Positions 24,914 to 33,473 of a stretch of DNA of 48,077 nt are shown piece by piece. Under the pieces are notes generated by a model that made no database searches, was not told where the DNA came from, and was given only the letters and a program-made list of their open reading frames with translations. The position numbers were made by a program, and so were the translations under genes. Positions within the stretch are counted from its first letter, which is position 1. Every line of letters begins with the position of its first letter. The stretch comes from an uncultured Collinsella sp. (GTDB lineage Bacteria > Actinomycetota > Coriobacteriia > Coriobacteriales > Coriobacteriaceae): NCBI GenBank assembly GCA_902496335.1, contig CABVAO010000009.1, positions 1 to 48,077 of the forward strand, written 5' to 3'.

Positions 24914-26575
24914 ATGATTGCAAAGACCATTCGCACCTGTTTTCCGATCGCTGCGGCTGCCGTTTCCGACAAGGCCGAGGAGATCAACAAGCTCAACGTC
25001 TTCCCCGTACCCGACGGCGACACCGGTACCAACATGTCGCTCACGCTTGCCTCGGTGACCAAGGAGCTCTCCGCCCTTCCTGCCGATGCCGATATGGAGG
25101 CCATCGCCGGCGCCATCACCCACGGCTCCCTGATGGGTGCCCGCGGTAACTCTGGCGTTATCACGTCGCAGATTCTGCGCGGCGTGGCCGAGGGCCTTGT
25201 CTCTGCCGACGAGCCTATTACGTCCGCCAACATTGCCTTCGCCTTCCGTCGTGCCGTCAAGGTTGCCTTCCAGGCTGTCCGCAAGCCCATCGAGGGCACG
25301 ATCCTCACGGTCCTGCGCGATGTCTCGACCAAGGCCGATGAGTGCGAGAAGAAGAAGTTCTCGGCCGAGGATGCGCTCGATGCTATCGTCGTCGAGGCGT
25401 ACCAGTCCGTCGCCCGCACGCCCGACTTGCTGCCCGTCCTCAAAGAGAACGGCGTGGTCGACTCAGGCGCCTTCGGCTTTGCCATCTTCCTGGAGAACTT
25501 TGTTGCCGCCGCGCTTGGTCGCAGCACCGTTGTCGAGGATTTCTCCGCTACGTTTGACTCCGCCGGCTCTGCCCGCGATGCCGCTCTTGGCCGCGTTGAG
25601 ATCGAGGCTAACGACGACTGGGAGGGCTCGGAGTTCCGCTACTGCAACGAGTTTCTCTTTAAGGCCGACGCCCCGTTTGACGAGGACGAATGCCTTAAGT
25701 TCCTAGGCTCCATGGGCGACTGTGAGCTGCTCGTGGGCGCCTATCCCGACTACAAGATCCATGTGCACTCCAATACCCCCAACCTGGTGCTCGAGCACAT
25801 GCTGCAGCTCGGTCAGATCTATGAGGTCTTTATCCACAACATGGAGATGGAGGCCCACGACCGTACCGCTAAGATCCACGAGGATCAGGAAAAGGCCGCC
25901 GAGCCCGCCAAGGCGCTGGGCTTTGTCGCCGTTGCCGCCGGTTCCGGCGAGGCCGACATCCTCAAGTCCCTTGGCGTCGACGTGGTCGTCTCCGGTGGTC
26001 AGACCATGAACCCCTCGACTGCAGACCTGCTGGGCGCCGTCGACCAGGTCAACGCGACCTCGGTCATCATCTTGCCCAACAACGGCAACATCCGCATGGC
26101 CGCTGAGGCTGCTGCCTCAGCCTGCACCGACAAGAAGGTCGCCGTCGTTCCCACCAAGACCGTCCCGCAGGCCTTCTCCGCGCTGTTCGCAGTCCTGCCC
26201 GATTCCGAGCTCGAGGATGCCGTCGCCGCCATGGTCGACGCCATCAGCGAGGTCCGCGATGGCGAGGTCACCCACGCCGTGCGCGACTCCAGTGCCTCTG
26301 ACGGTTCTCTGATTCACTCCGGTGACGTCATGGGTATCATCGCCGGCTCCATCGACGTGGTTGGCTCCGACGTGAAGCAGGTCACGCTCGATTGCATCAA
26401 CCGCATGCAGGAGGAAGAGGAGGGCGACGCGCTGACGATTCTGGCCGGCGAGGAGCTGTCCGATGAGGCCTTCCAGGAGATCGTCGACGCCATCGAGGAA
26501 GCTCAGCCCGACTTGGAGATCGACGCCCATCGTGGCGAGCAGCCGCTCTATCCCGTGATCTTCTCGATCGAGTAG
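24914..26575 (+). CDS. fakA: Fatty acid kinase catalytic subunit, DhaL-type
   Basis: The ATP-binding subunit that phosphorylates fatty acids held by a FakB (DegV) partner, which is not in the window. The N-terminal DhaL domain has NVFPVPDGDTGTNMSLT with the Mg-binding Asp residues and HGSLMGARGNSGVI. The middle region has CNEFLFKADAPFDED and VGAYPDYKIHVHSNTPN, and the C-terminal DegV-like domain has VSGGQTMNPSTADLL and ILPNNGNI. At 553 residues it matches the family. It follows Asp23 and precedes recG, a conserved order. Confidence 0.88.
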   Translation: MIAKTIRTCFPIAAAAVSDKAEEINKLNVFPVPDGDTGTNMSLTLASVTKELSALPADADMEAIAGAITHGSLMGARGNSGVITSQILRGVAEGLVSADEPITSANIAFAFRRAVKVAFQAVRKPIEGTILTVLRDVSTKADECEKKKFSAEDALDAIVVEAYQSVARTPDLLPVLKENGVVDSGAFGFAIFLENFVAAALGRSTVVEDFSATFDSAGSARDAALGRVEIEANDDWEGSEFRYCNEFLFKADAPFDEDECLKFLGSMGDCELLVGAYPDYKIHVHSNTPNLVLEHMLQLGQIYEVFIHNMEMEAHDRTAKIHEDQEKAAEPAKALGFVAVAAGSGEADILKSLGVDVVVSGGQTMNPSTADLLGAVDQVNATSVIILPNNGNIRMAAEAAASACTDKKVAVVPTKTVPQAFSALFAVLPDSELEDAVAAMVDAISEVRDGEVTHAVRDSSASDGSLIHSGDVMGIIAGSIDVVGSDVKQVTLDCINRMQEEEEGDALTILAGEELSDEAFQEIVDAIEEAQPDLEIDAHRGEQPLYPVIFSIE

Positions 26576-26585
26576 GCAACTGCCC

Positions 26586-28763
26586 ATGTCCGAGCTGTGC
26601 TCCGTGTCGCGCGTCTCGGAGCGCTTTGCCCAGAGCAATGCGCTCGACGAGGATATCGCGCGACTCAAATATGTTTCGGGTAAACGTGAGGAGGCCCTTC
26701 GCCGTCTGGGAATTCGGGCGGTGGGGGACCTCCTTCTCCATATCCCTCATCGATACCTCGACTTTACCCGCTCGTGGTCCATCGAGATGGCGCCCATCGG
26801 CACCGTTTGCACGATTGTCGCCACGGTCGACCGTATCGTCCAAAAGCAGCCGCGTCCGCGCATGCAGGTTACCGAAGTCTCACTCGTTGACGAGACGGGT
26901 GTGCTTCAGGTCGCCTTTTTCCGCCAGCCCTGGATTGCCCAGCAGCTAAAACAGGGCGACCGCCTGGCCGTGATGGGCAAGGTCGAGTTTGCCTATGGTT
27001 TTAAGCAGATGGCCTCTCCGCATTTCGAAAAGCTCGAGGAGGGACGTGCCGCGGGAACTATCCTGCCGGTCCATTACGTGAGCGATGGCGTGAGCCAGGC
27101 GTGGATGCGCCGCATCGTAAGCGGCGCGCTCGAGGTCGTCGGCAATCCGTTCGATCCGATTCCTGCGCCGCTGCGCGCAAAGCGGAAGCTCATGAGCAAT
27201 GCCCGCGCGTTGCGTTCGATCCACTTTCCTTCGAGCATGGCTGAGCGCGACATCGCACGCCGGCGTCTTGCCTACGAGGAGTGCCTCTACCTGCAGCTGG
27301 CGCTGCGTCTGCGCAACGACGGCGGCCTGGTCGATGTGGTGCCCTATGCCCACACTGCGGGCGAGCATCTGGGCGCGCTTAAACAGGCCCTTCCGTTTTC
27401 GCTGAGCGACGAGCAGGAGGCCGCATTCCAAGACATCTTGCATGACATGTGCGATGGCGGGCGCGTGATGAACCGTCTGCTGCTGGGCGATGTCGGTACC
27501 GGTAAGACCGCCGTTGCCGCCTGCGCGCTGGCTGTGGCTGCCGATAGCGGCACGCAGGCCTGCGTTATGGCGCCCACGGGCGTGCTGGCGCGCCAATATG
27601 CCGATAAGATCGGCCCTCTGCTCTCGCAGGCCGGCATGTCCTGGGCACTTCTGACGGGTGCCACGCCGGCCGCAGAGCGCGAGCGCATCCATGCACAGCT
27701 GGAATCGGGCGAGCTTGACGTGCTCTTTGGCACCCACGCGGTTCTTTCGGATAACGTTGCGTTCAAGCATCTGTCGCTCGTGGTCATCGATGAACAGCAC
27801 CGGTTTGGTGTGGGCCAGCGCAACGCCCTGCGCGCGAAGGGGCCGGGTGCCGATCTGCTCGTTATGACGGCGACGCCCATCCCGCGTACGCTGGCGCTTT
27901 CGGTCTACGGCGATCTGGACACGAGCATCATTCGCCATCGGCCCGTCCCTGGTGCTGGCGTGACGACACGCGTGCTCACCGAGTCGAGCCGTGACCTCGC
28001 CTATGGCGCCATCCGCGAGGCGCATGAAAAGGGTCAGCAGGCCTACGTGATCTGTCCGCTCGTGGAGCCGAGTGACTCGGCCGATGAGCTGGAAGACGTG
28101 CCCGGTATTGCTCGCGACGACGAGGGCCGCGTAACCGTCCCCGTGCCGCTGCACGATACGGCAACCGAGCTCGACCGACTGCGTCTTGCGTTGCCGGGGC
28201 TTACCGTCGAGCGCCTTCACGGCCGCATGCCGGCGGGGGAGAAGGACCAGGTTATCGATGCCTTCAAGCGTGGCGAGATTGACGTGCTCGTCTCGACTAC
28301 GGTGGTCGAGGTGGGCGTCGACGTGCCTAACGCCACCGTCATGGTCATCGAGAACGGCGAGCGCTTTGGATTGGCTGCCCTGCACCAGCTGCGCGGCCGC
28401 GTGGGCCGTGGCAGTGTGTCGGGCACGTGCCTGGTCATGACCCACTCTAAGGGCAACGGCGGCGCGTCGGCAGCACAAGATCGCCTGCAATCGCTCGAAA
28501 AAACCGCGGATGGCTTTACGCTCGCCCAGATGGACCTGCGTCTGCGTCACGAGGGCGAAATCCTGGGCTACCGTCAGCATGGCGGTGTGACTCTGCGCTT
28601 TGTCGACCTGGATGCCGACGAGGAACTAATCGAGTGGGCCCATTTGGACGCGGTCGAGCTCTTGCGGTATGCTTGCACCCTTGACTCCGTGGCGACGCGC
28701 CCCCTGCGCAATGCGGTCGCCATGCGATATCGACACATTTTTAAGGAGGTCAGCGGAGGATGA
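26586..28763 (+). CDS. recG: ATP-dependent DNA helicase RecG
   Basis: Remodels stalled replication forks and Holliday junctions. The N-terminal wedge/OB domain (RLGIRAVGDLLLHIPHRYLDF...) precedes the superfamily 2 helicase domains with Walker A GDVGTGKTAV, the DEQH box (VVIDEQHRFG), TATPIPRTLA and the motif VI region (LRGRVGRGS). At 725 residues it is full length. ATG 26586 lies 11 bp after fakA. Its last 4 bp overlap rsmD, so the two are translationally coupled. Confidence 0.95.
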   Translation: MSELCSVSRVSERFAQSNALDEDIARLKYVSGKREEALRRLGIRAVGDLLLHIPHRYLDFTRSWSIEMAPIGTVCTIVATVDRIVQKQPRPRMQVTEVSLVDETGVLQVAFFRQPWIAQQLKQGDRLAVMGKVEFAYGFKQMASPHFEKLEEGRAAGTILPVHYVSDGVSQAWMRRIVSGALEVVGNPFDPIPAPLRAKRKLMSNARALRSIHFPSSMAERDIARRRLAYEECLYLQLALRLRNDGGLVDVVPYAHTAGEHLGALKQALPFSLSDEQEAAFQDILHDMCDGGRVMNRLLLGDVGTGKTAVAACALAVAADSGTQACVMAPTGVLARQYADKIGPLLSQAGMSWALLTGATPAAERERIHAQLESGELDVLFGTHAVLSDNVAFKHLSLVVIDEQHRFGVGQRNALRAKGPGADLLVMTATPIPRTLALSVYGDLDTSIIRHRPVPGAGVTTRVLTESSRDLAYGAIREAHEKGQQAYVICPLVEPSDSADELEDVPGIARDDEGRVTVPVPLHDTATELDRLRLALPGLTVERLHGRMPAGEKDQVIDAFKRGEIDVLVSTTVVEVGVDVPNATVMVIENGERFGLAALHQLRGRVGRGSVSGTCLVMTHSKGNGGASAAQDRLQSLEKTADGFTLAQMDLRLRHEGEILGYRQHGGVTLRFVDLDADEELIEWAHLDAVELLRYACTLDSVATRPLRNAVAMRYRHIFKEVSGG

Positions 28764-29416
28764 GAATCATCGGCGGCGAATGGCGCGGTCGTAAGATCGA
28801 GGAGCCCCGTGGTCGCGATGTCACCCGCCCCACGACTGATCGCGTGCGTGAGGCGTGCGCATCTATGGTCATGTCGGCATTCGACTTCGATCTGGACGAG
28901 GTCCGCGTGCTGGACGCCTTTGGCGGCTCCGGCGCCTTAGGGTTAGAGATGCTCTCTCGTGGGGCCCGCTCGCTCACGACGTTTGAGATCGATCGCAACG
29001 CCGCGCGGCTCATTACCAAGAATATCGAGTCGCTCTGCCGTGACCGTGCGCGCTGGCGCGTGGTGACGGGTGACGTGCTGGCGAGCGCCTCGCGCGGCCG
29101 CGTGCCGGGCGGCCCCTTTGATCTGGTCCTGCTCGACCCGCCCTATGCTTTTGGTGCCGAGCCGGTCGAGGAACTGCTGCAGAACCTGGCTCAGCAGGGT
29201 TTACTTGCACCTGGCGCTTATGCCCTGTTTGAGCATGCCGCCGCCGATGCGGGCGCGCATCCGGCAGGCTTTGAGACTGTACGTGAGAAGCGCTACGGCA
29301 TTACCTCGGTCGACCTGCTTCGTTGGGTCGGCGATGACGATGGTGAGGGCGATAGCGCCGGCACCGATGCTGACAACAACGATGCCACGACGTTTCAGGA
29401 GGATGCTCATGAGTGA
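28760..29416 (+). CDS. rsmD: 16S rRNA (guanine966-N2)-methyltransferase
   Basis: SAM-dependent methyltransferase for G966 of 16S rRNA. The start MRIIGGEWRGRKI and the PTTDRVREA motif are typical, followed by the SAM-binding VLDAFGGSGALGLEMLSRGA and the catalytic DPPY (LLDPPYAFG, about 131). It has an acidic, low-complexity C-terminal tail of about 30 residues (DDDGEGDSAGTDADNN). AGGAGG lies just before ATG 28760. It overlaps recG and coaD (8 bp). Confidence 0.93.
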   Translation: MRIIGGEWRGRKIEEPRGRDVTRPTTDRVREACASMVMSAFDFDLDEVRVLDAFGGSGALGLEMLSRGARSLTTFEIDRNAARLITKNIESLCRDRARWRVVTGDVLASASRGRVPGGPFDLVLLDPPYAFGAEPVEELLQNLAQQGLLAPGAYALFEHAAADAGAHPAGFETVREKRYGITSVDLLRWVGDDDGEGDSAGTDADNNDATTFQEDAHE

Positions 29417-29906
29417 CACCATCAATCGCGTGATCGTCCCGGGCACCTTTGATCCCATCACGTTTGGCCATATCGATGTGATCCGCCGCGCCCGCCGCAT
29501 CTTTCCCAGCGTGATCGTCGCTGTTGCAGAGTCGCAGGGTAAAAACGGTGTGGGCACCACGTTTACGCTCGATGAGCGCGTGGCGCTGGCCCGCGAGGCG
29601 CTCGGTGATATCGACGGCGTTGAGGTCCTGCCCTTTACCGGTCTCTTGGTCGACTTCGCTCGTGAGCAGGGGGCGGGGGCCGTGGTCAAGGGCCTGCGCG
29701 CCATGACCGACTTTGAATATGAGCTGCAGCAGGCCGACCTCAACTATCGCTTGGATAACGAGCTGGAGTCCATCTTTGTCATGAGCGCGCCGCAGTACGG
29801 CTATATCTCGAGCTCGGTTGTTCGCCAGATCGCCTCGCTCGGTAGTGACGTGTCGACGTTTGTCCCGTCCAACGTGGTCGAAGCGCTCAAACATCGCTTT
29901 TCGTGA
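29409..29906 (+). CDS. coaD: Phosphopantetheine adenylyltransferase
   Basis: Makes dephospho-CoA from 4'-phosphopantetheine and ATP. The 165-residue protein has the nucleotidyltransferase signature GTFDPITFGHIDVI (T/HxGH), the KGLRAMTDFEYELQ region and the ISSSVVRQIA motif near the end. ATG 29409 overlaps the rsmD stop by 8 bp. The rsmD-coaD pair is widely conserved. The identification is firm. Confidence 0.96.
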   Translation: MSDTINRVIVPGTFDPITFGHIDVIRRARRIFPSVIVAVAESQGKNGVGTTFTLDERVALAREALGDIDGVEVLPFTGLLVDFAREQGAGAVVKGLRAMTDFEYELQQADLNYRLDNELESIFVMSAPQYGYISSSVVRQIASLGSDVSTFVPSNVVEALKHRFS

Positions 29907-29974
29907 CGTTTCTTATTGCCTGGTGGCATGTGGTAAACTAGCACGATGATATGTTACCTATGAAAGGAGACCGG

Positions 29975-30472
29975 ATGCCGGGCGAGAATTTTCCTGGCGA
30001 TAGGATCGTCAGCTTGGTCGATGAGCTCGAAGGGCTGATCGAGGAAGCCAAGCCGCCTTTCGGCAAGAACGCTCAGTTCAAGGTCATCGACGCCGACGTG
30101 TTCTTCAACATCCTCGACGAGATCCGCATGAGCTATCCCGAGGAGTGGCAGAAGTCCCGCCGTATCCTTAAGGAGCGCGAGGAGCTCATGGCTTCCGCCG
30201 CCGCTCAGGCCGATTCCATCATCGCTGACGCTCAGCAGCAGGCCCTCACCATTGCCGGTGAGCAGGAGATCGTCCGCCTTGCGCAGCAGCAGGCCGACGA
30301 CATCCGCGATCGTGCCCAGCAGTACGAGCGCGAGACGCGTTATGCTGCCGAGGACTACGCAGAGCAGGTCTTTACGCACCTGGAGGAGAACCTCAAGAGC
30401 CTGACTGGCACCGTTACCCGTTGCCGCCAGCAGCTCAACGAGGGTGCCGCCCAACAGAATGGTCAGTGGTAA
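29975..30472 (+). CDS. SepIVA/DivIVA-like coiled-coil protein
   Basis: A 165-residue protein, mostly helical and charged, with a Gln/Ala/Glu-rich coiled coil (about 65-150, e.g. ADSIIADAQQQALTIAGEQE). Similar stretches occur in DivIVA-like division proteins. It lies between coaD and a DUF177-rpmF pair; in mycobacteria the DivIVA-like division factor SepIVA (Rv2927c) sits next to the DUF177 gene and rnc in the same way, which supports a related cell-division or envelope role. The start is ATG 29975, with AAAGGAG at 29963-29969; an upstream ATG at 29951 has no ribosome site. Its stop overlaps the next gene by 1 bp. Function is inferred from synteny and coiled-coil character. Confidence 0.68.
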   Translation: MPGENFPGDRIVSLVDELEGLIEEAKPPFGKNAQFKVIDADVFFNILDEIRMSYPEEWQKSRRILKEREELMASAAAQADSIIADAQQQALTIAGEQEIVRLAQQQADDIRDRAQQYERETRYAAEDYAEQVFTHLEENLKSLTGTVTRCRQQLNEGAAQQNGQW

Positions 30473-31026
30473 TGGCTGAGTTCCCGAGCGTTACCGTCGA
30501 TCTTTCCGAGCAGCTCGAGTTTCCTGGAGATTCGTATCCGCTAACCGGTAAGGTCGATGTCGCCACCTACACGGTTGGCGAGAAGGAGTACCAGCTTCAG
30601 GACGGCATCGACTACGACGTTGTCTTTACCAATGCCGGTACCGGTGTCTTGCTCACGGGCATGGTCCGCGCGCACGCCACCGGCGGGTGCGACCGTTGCC
30701 TGGAGCCCGCCTCGTTTGATATCGCCGGAGAGATCGAGGAGTTCTACCTCTTTGAGGAGCCCGAGGATCCCGAGGCCTACGAGGACGGCTACGAGCTTCT
30801 GGGTGAGGACCGCATCGTCGATCTGGGTGAGCCCATCAATGACGCGGTCGTTATGGACACGCCGTTTGTGGTGCTCTGCAAGCCCGATTGCCGTGGTCTG
30901 TGCCCCACATGCGGTTGCAATCTCAACGTCGAGCAATGCGATTGCGCCGCCCAGGCAGAGGCAGAATGGGCCGCTGCCACGGAAAATCCATTTGCAGCAT
31001 TGAAGAATCTCAAGCTTGATGAGTAA
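30472..31026 (+). CDS. YceD/DUF177 family protein
   Basis: A 184-residue DUF177 (YceD) protein, usually encoded next to rpmF and linked to large-subunit or rRNA biology in other bacteria. It carries a first CDRC pair (TGGCDRCLEP) and the family-typical C-terminal zinc-like cluster CRGLCPTCGCNLNVEQCDC. It starts at ATG 30472, overlapping the preceding stop by 1 bp, and ends 64 bp before rpmF. Confidence 0.9.
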   Translation: MAEFPSVTVDLSEQLEFPGDSYPLTGKVDVATYTVGEKEYQLQDGIDYDVVFTNAGTGVLLTGMVRAHATGGCDRCLEPASFDIAGEIEEFYLFEEPEDPEAYEDGYELLGEDRIVDLGEPINDAVVMDTPFVVLCKPDCRGLCPTCGCNLNVEQCDCAAQAEAEWAAATENPFAALKNLKLDE

Positions 31027-31090
31027 AACTGTGGTAGTATCGCTACTTGCGCGTAATCGCCACACTGGATAGTTCATAAGGAAGGTCACT

Positions 31091-31270
31091 ATGCCCGTAC
31101 CTAAACAAAAGCAGGGTCGTATCCGCACTCACACCCGTCGTTCCGCCAACATGAAGATCTCGGCTGCGGCTCAGTCCACGTGCCCCCGTTGCGGCGCTGT
31201 CAAGCTTCCGCACCACGTGTGCCCCAGCTGCGGTTTCTACAAGGACCGCGAGGTTATCGTTACCGAGTAA
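31091..31270 (+). CDS. rpmF: 50S ribosomal protein L32
   Basis: The 59-residue L32 starts MPVPKQKQGRIRTHTRR and carries the zinc form CPRC...CPSC (CPRCGAVKLPHHVCPSCG). ATG 31091 follows AGGAAGG. It sits between DUF177 and plsX, the usual order, and a terminator follows at 31311. Confidence 0.97.
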   Translation: MPVPKQKQGRIRTHTRRSANMKISAAAQSTCPRCGAVKLPHHVCPSCGFYKDREVIVTE

Positions 31271-31310
31271 CGGTATACTCTGGATGCGATGCCGTTCCAA
31301 ATGGAACCAC

Positions 31311-31340
31311 AATGGCCGGCTCAATGAGTCGGCCATTTTT
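31311..31340 (+). terminator. Terminator between rpmF and plsX
   Basis: A 12-bp stem (AATGGCCGGCTC at 31311-31322 with 31326-31337, one G-U pair) has a 3-nt loop and a TTTTT end. Some read-through to plsX is likely because no clear promoter is seen before plsX. Confidence 0.85.
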
Positions 31341-31357
31341 GTATAAGGAGCATGTAT

Positions 31358-32377
31358 ATGAGTAACGTTCGCGTTTGTGTAGACGTTGTGGGCGGAGACG
31401 AGAAACCTCAGGTTGTTCTCGATGGTATCGAGGCTGCGCTTGCCGCCGATCCCGATATCGAGGTCTTGGCAGCTGGCCCCGCCGAAATCGTCAATCCCTT
31501 TGCCGCCTCCCATGCGCGCGTCGAGGCCCTGGAGGCACCCGACGTTATCGCCATGGATGACGATCCCATTCGCGCCGTGATGACCAAACGCAAGTCTTCG
31601 ATCGTGCTGTCGTGCCGCGCCATCAAGAAGGGAAATTCGGACGCGTTCTTCTCTGCCGGTTCGACCGGTGCCATGACCGCCGCTGCCACCGCCTACGTGA
31701 CGCCGTTTAGGTATCAGGCCGAAGGCAAAAAGCAGCCGGTGCGCCCCTGTCTGACCAATGCGCTGCCCAATCGCGCCGGCGGTCTGACGGTGCTGTGCGA
31801 TATGGGCGCCAACCCCGATGTCGAGGTCGATGACATGGTGCGTTTTGCCCAGATGGGTAGCGCCTATGCCCGCGTCGTTCTGGGAATCGAGCATCCCCGC
31901 GTGGGCCTGCTTGCCAACGGCACCGAGGACGAGAAGGGCTCCAACTTTACCAAGGCCTGCTTCCCGGCCATGAAAGCCGCCGTTCCCGGCTTTGTTGGTA
32001 ACTGCGAGGGAACGGACATCACCTCAGGTAACTTCGATGTCGTCGTTGCCGATGGCATGTCGGGCAATATTGCGCTCAAGGCCACCGAGGGCGCTGCCAA
32101 GTTTTTGCTGCAGGAGCTCAAGGGTGTCTTTATGTCTTCGCTTGGCACCAAGATTGCCGCGCTGCTCATCAAAAAGCAGATGCGCGAGATTAAGGCCAAG
32201 CTCTCTGGCGACGCCAAGGGCGGCGCGATTCTTTTGGGCCTGCGCGGCGTGGTCCTGATCGGCCATGGCGCCACCTCGGTCGAGGCTGTCAAAAACGGTA
32301 CGCTCGCGGCGGCCGAAGCCGTGCGCGCCGGGCTGGTCGAGAATGTCGCCAACTCTATGGACGGTATCGTTTTATAA
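31358..32377 (+). CDS. plsX: Phosphate acyltransferase PlsX
   Basis: Transfers acyl groups from acyl-ACP to phosphate in the first step of phospholipid synthesis. Family features include CVDVVGGDEKPQVVLDGI (the usual DAMGGD region, here VVGGD), FFSAGSTGAMTAAATAYV, LTVLCDMGANPDV, LLANGTEDEKGS and DMGANPDVEVDDMVRFAQMG. At 339 residues it is full length. ATG 31358 is preferred (AAGGAG at 31345-31350, 7 bp away); ATG 31352 is too close to it. plsX-acpP-rnc is a standard lipid/RNA cluster. Confidence 0.93.
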   Translation: MSNVRVCVDVVGGDEKPQVVLDGIEAALAADPDIEVLAAGPAEIVNPFAASHARVEALEAPDVIAMDDDPIRAVMTKRKSSIVLSCRAIKKGNSDAFFSAGSTGAMTAAATAYVTPFRYQAEGKKQPVRPCLTNALPNRAGGLTVLCDMGANPDVEVDDMVRFAQMGSAYARVVLGIEHPRVGLLANGTEDEKGSNFTKACFPAMKAAVPGFVGNCEGTDITSGNFDVVVADGMSGNIALKATEGAAKFLLQELKGVFMSSLGTKIAALLIKKQMREIKAKLSGDAKGGAILLGLRGVVLIGHGATSVEAVKNGTLAAAEAVRAGLVENVANSMDGIVL

Positions 32378-32433
32378 CAGCGGCGTTATGCGCCTCGGGG
32401 CGCACGTCGTGGGGTAGAATCAGAACCGTGTCT

Positions 32434-32455
32434 TGGTACCGCCCGGGCGGTACCA
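32434..32455. repeat. 22-bp perfect palindrome between plsX and acpP
   Basis: Half-site TGGTACCGCCC followed immediately by its reverse complement. As RNA it would form a 7- to 8-bp hairpin with a CCCGGG loop, followed by ATTCTTTT, so it could be a weak terminator; as DNA it resembles a dimer binding site. Positions 32378-32491 hold nothing else recognisable besides the acpP ribosome site. Confidence 0.7.
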
Positions 32456-32491
32456 TTCTTTTGGTATTCATGCACTATGAGAGGAAGCGCT

Positions 32492-32734
32492 ATGGACCGC
32501 TCCGAAATCTTCGACAAGATCGCCGAGGTCGCTGCTGACGTTCTGGGCGTCGATGTTGCCGAAATTAGCGATGAGACCACCTTTGACGACCTCGATGCCA
32601 ACTCGCTCGAGCGCCTGCAGCTGGTTACGGCTATCGAGGACGAGTTCAACCTCGAGATCGATGACGAGACCCTGCTCTCGCTCAACTCTGTCGCCGACGC
32701 CGTCGACGCGATCGAAAACGCCAGGGAGGCCTAG
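32492..32734 (+). CDS. acpP: Acyl carrier protein
   Basis: The 80-residue carrier of growing acyl chains. The phosphopantetheine Ser sits in DLDANSLERLQL; the usual motif is DSLD, so the flanking residues (NSLE) are variant but the Ser is present. The sequence is strongly acidic and helical as expected. ATG 32492 follows AGAGGAAG; an upstream in-frame ATG at 32477 is less well placed. It is followed directly by rnc. Confidence 0.92.
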   Translation: MDRSEIFDKIAEVAADVLGVDVAEISDETTFDDLDANSLERLQLVTAIEDEFNLEIDDETLLSLNSVADAVDAIENAREA

Positions 32735-32737
32735 GTC

Positions 32738-33463
32738 TTGGCTTTATCCGAACGACTTACGCGTGCCCAGGAAATCCTGGGGCACGAGTTCAATAATAAG
32801 GTGCTGCTGCGCGCGGCCCTTACGCATCCCTCGGCAGTCGAGGGCCAGCCGGTTTCTGCCAGCTATGAGCGCCTTGAGTTCTTGGGCGATTCCATTTTGG
32901 GTGCTGTGGTCGCACGCTCCCTGTTTGAGTCCTATCCTGAGTTTGACGAGGGCAAGCTCACGCGCCTGAAGGTGTCGCTTGTCTCGGGCGCTACGCTGTC
33001 CGAGGTTTCTCACGAGCTGGGCATCGACGACATCATCATCTTTGGTGCCTCCGAGACCGGTACCGGTGCGCGCGGCCTGCATTCGGCGCTCGAGAACGTC
33101 TACGAGTCGCTCGTGGGCGCACTGTACCTGGATGCCGGCTGGGACGTTGCGGCGGAGTTTATCCATCGTACGCTTAAGCCGCATTTGGCTTCCGAGCGCG
33201 CCGAGCATCCCGCGAACCCCAAGTCGTTTTTGCAGGAGTGCGTGCAAGCCGACGGTCACGAACCCCCGGCGTACAAGCTCGTTGGCTCCGAGGGCCCGGC
33301 GCATGCGCCCACCTTTACCGCCGTGGTGTTGATCGATGGTATTCGTCAGGGTCGCGGCTCCGGCTCCTCAAAGAAGGAAGCCGAGGGAGCCGCCGCGCTC
33401 GAAGCGCTCGACCGCATGGGCTACACCACCAACGGCGTGATTCTGAACAAGAAGCACGTGTAA
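32738..33463 (+). CDS. rnc: Ribonuclease III
   Basis: Cleaves double-stranded RNA in rRNA processing and mRNA turnover. The catalytic signature ERLEFLGDSILG (about 44-55) and ENVYESLVGALYLDAG with its metal-binding Glu/Asp residues are visible, followed by a double-stranded RNA-binding domain (NPKSFLQECVQADG..., SSKKEAEGAAALEAL). At 241 residues it is full length. The start is TTG 32738, with AGGGAGG at 32723-32729 at the right distance. It is followed 10 bp later by smc. Confidence 0.95.
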   Translation: MALSERLTRAQEILGHEFNNKVLLRAALTHPSAVEGQPVSASYERLEFLGDSILGAVVARSLFESYPEFDEGKLTRLKVSLVSGATLSEVSHELGIDDIIIFGASETGTGARGLHSALENVYESLVGALYLDAGWDVAAEFIHRTLKPHLASERAEHPANPKSFLQECVQADGHEPPAYKLVGSEGPAHAPTFTAVVLIDGIRQGRGSGSSKKEAEGAAALEALDRMGYTTNGVILNKKHV

Positions 33464-33473
33464 GCGAGGAACC

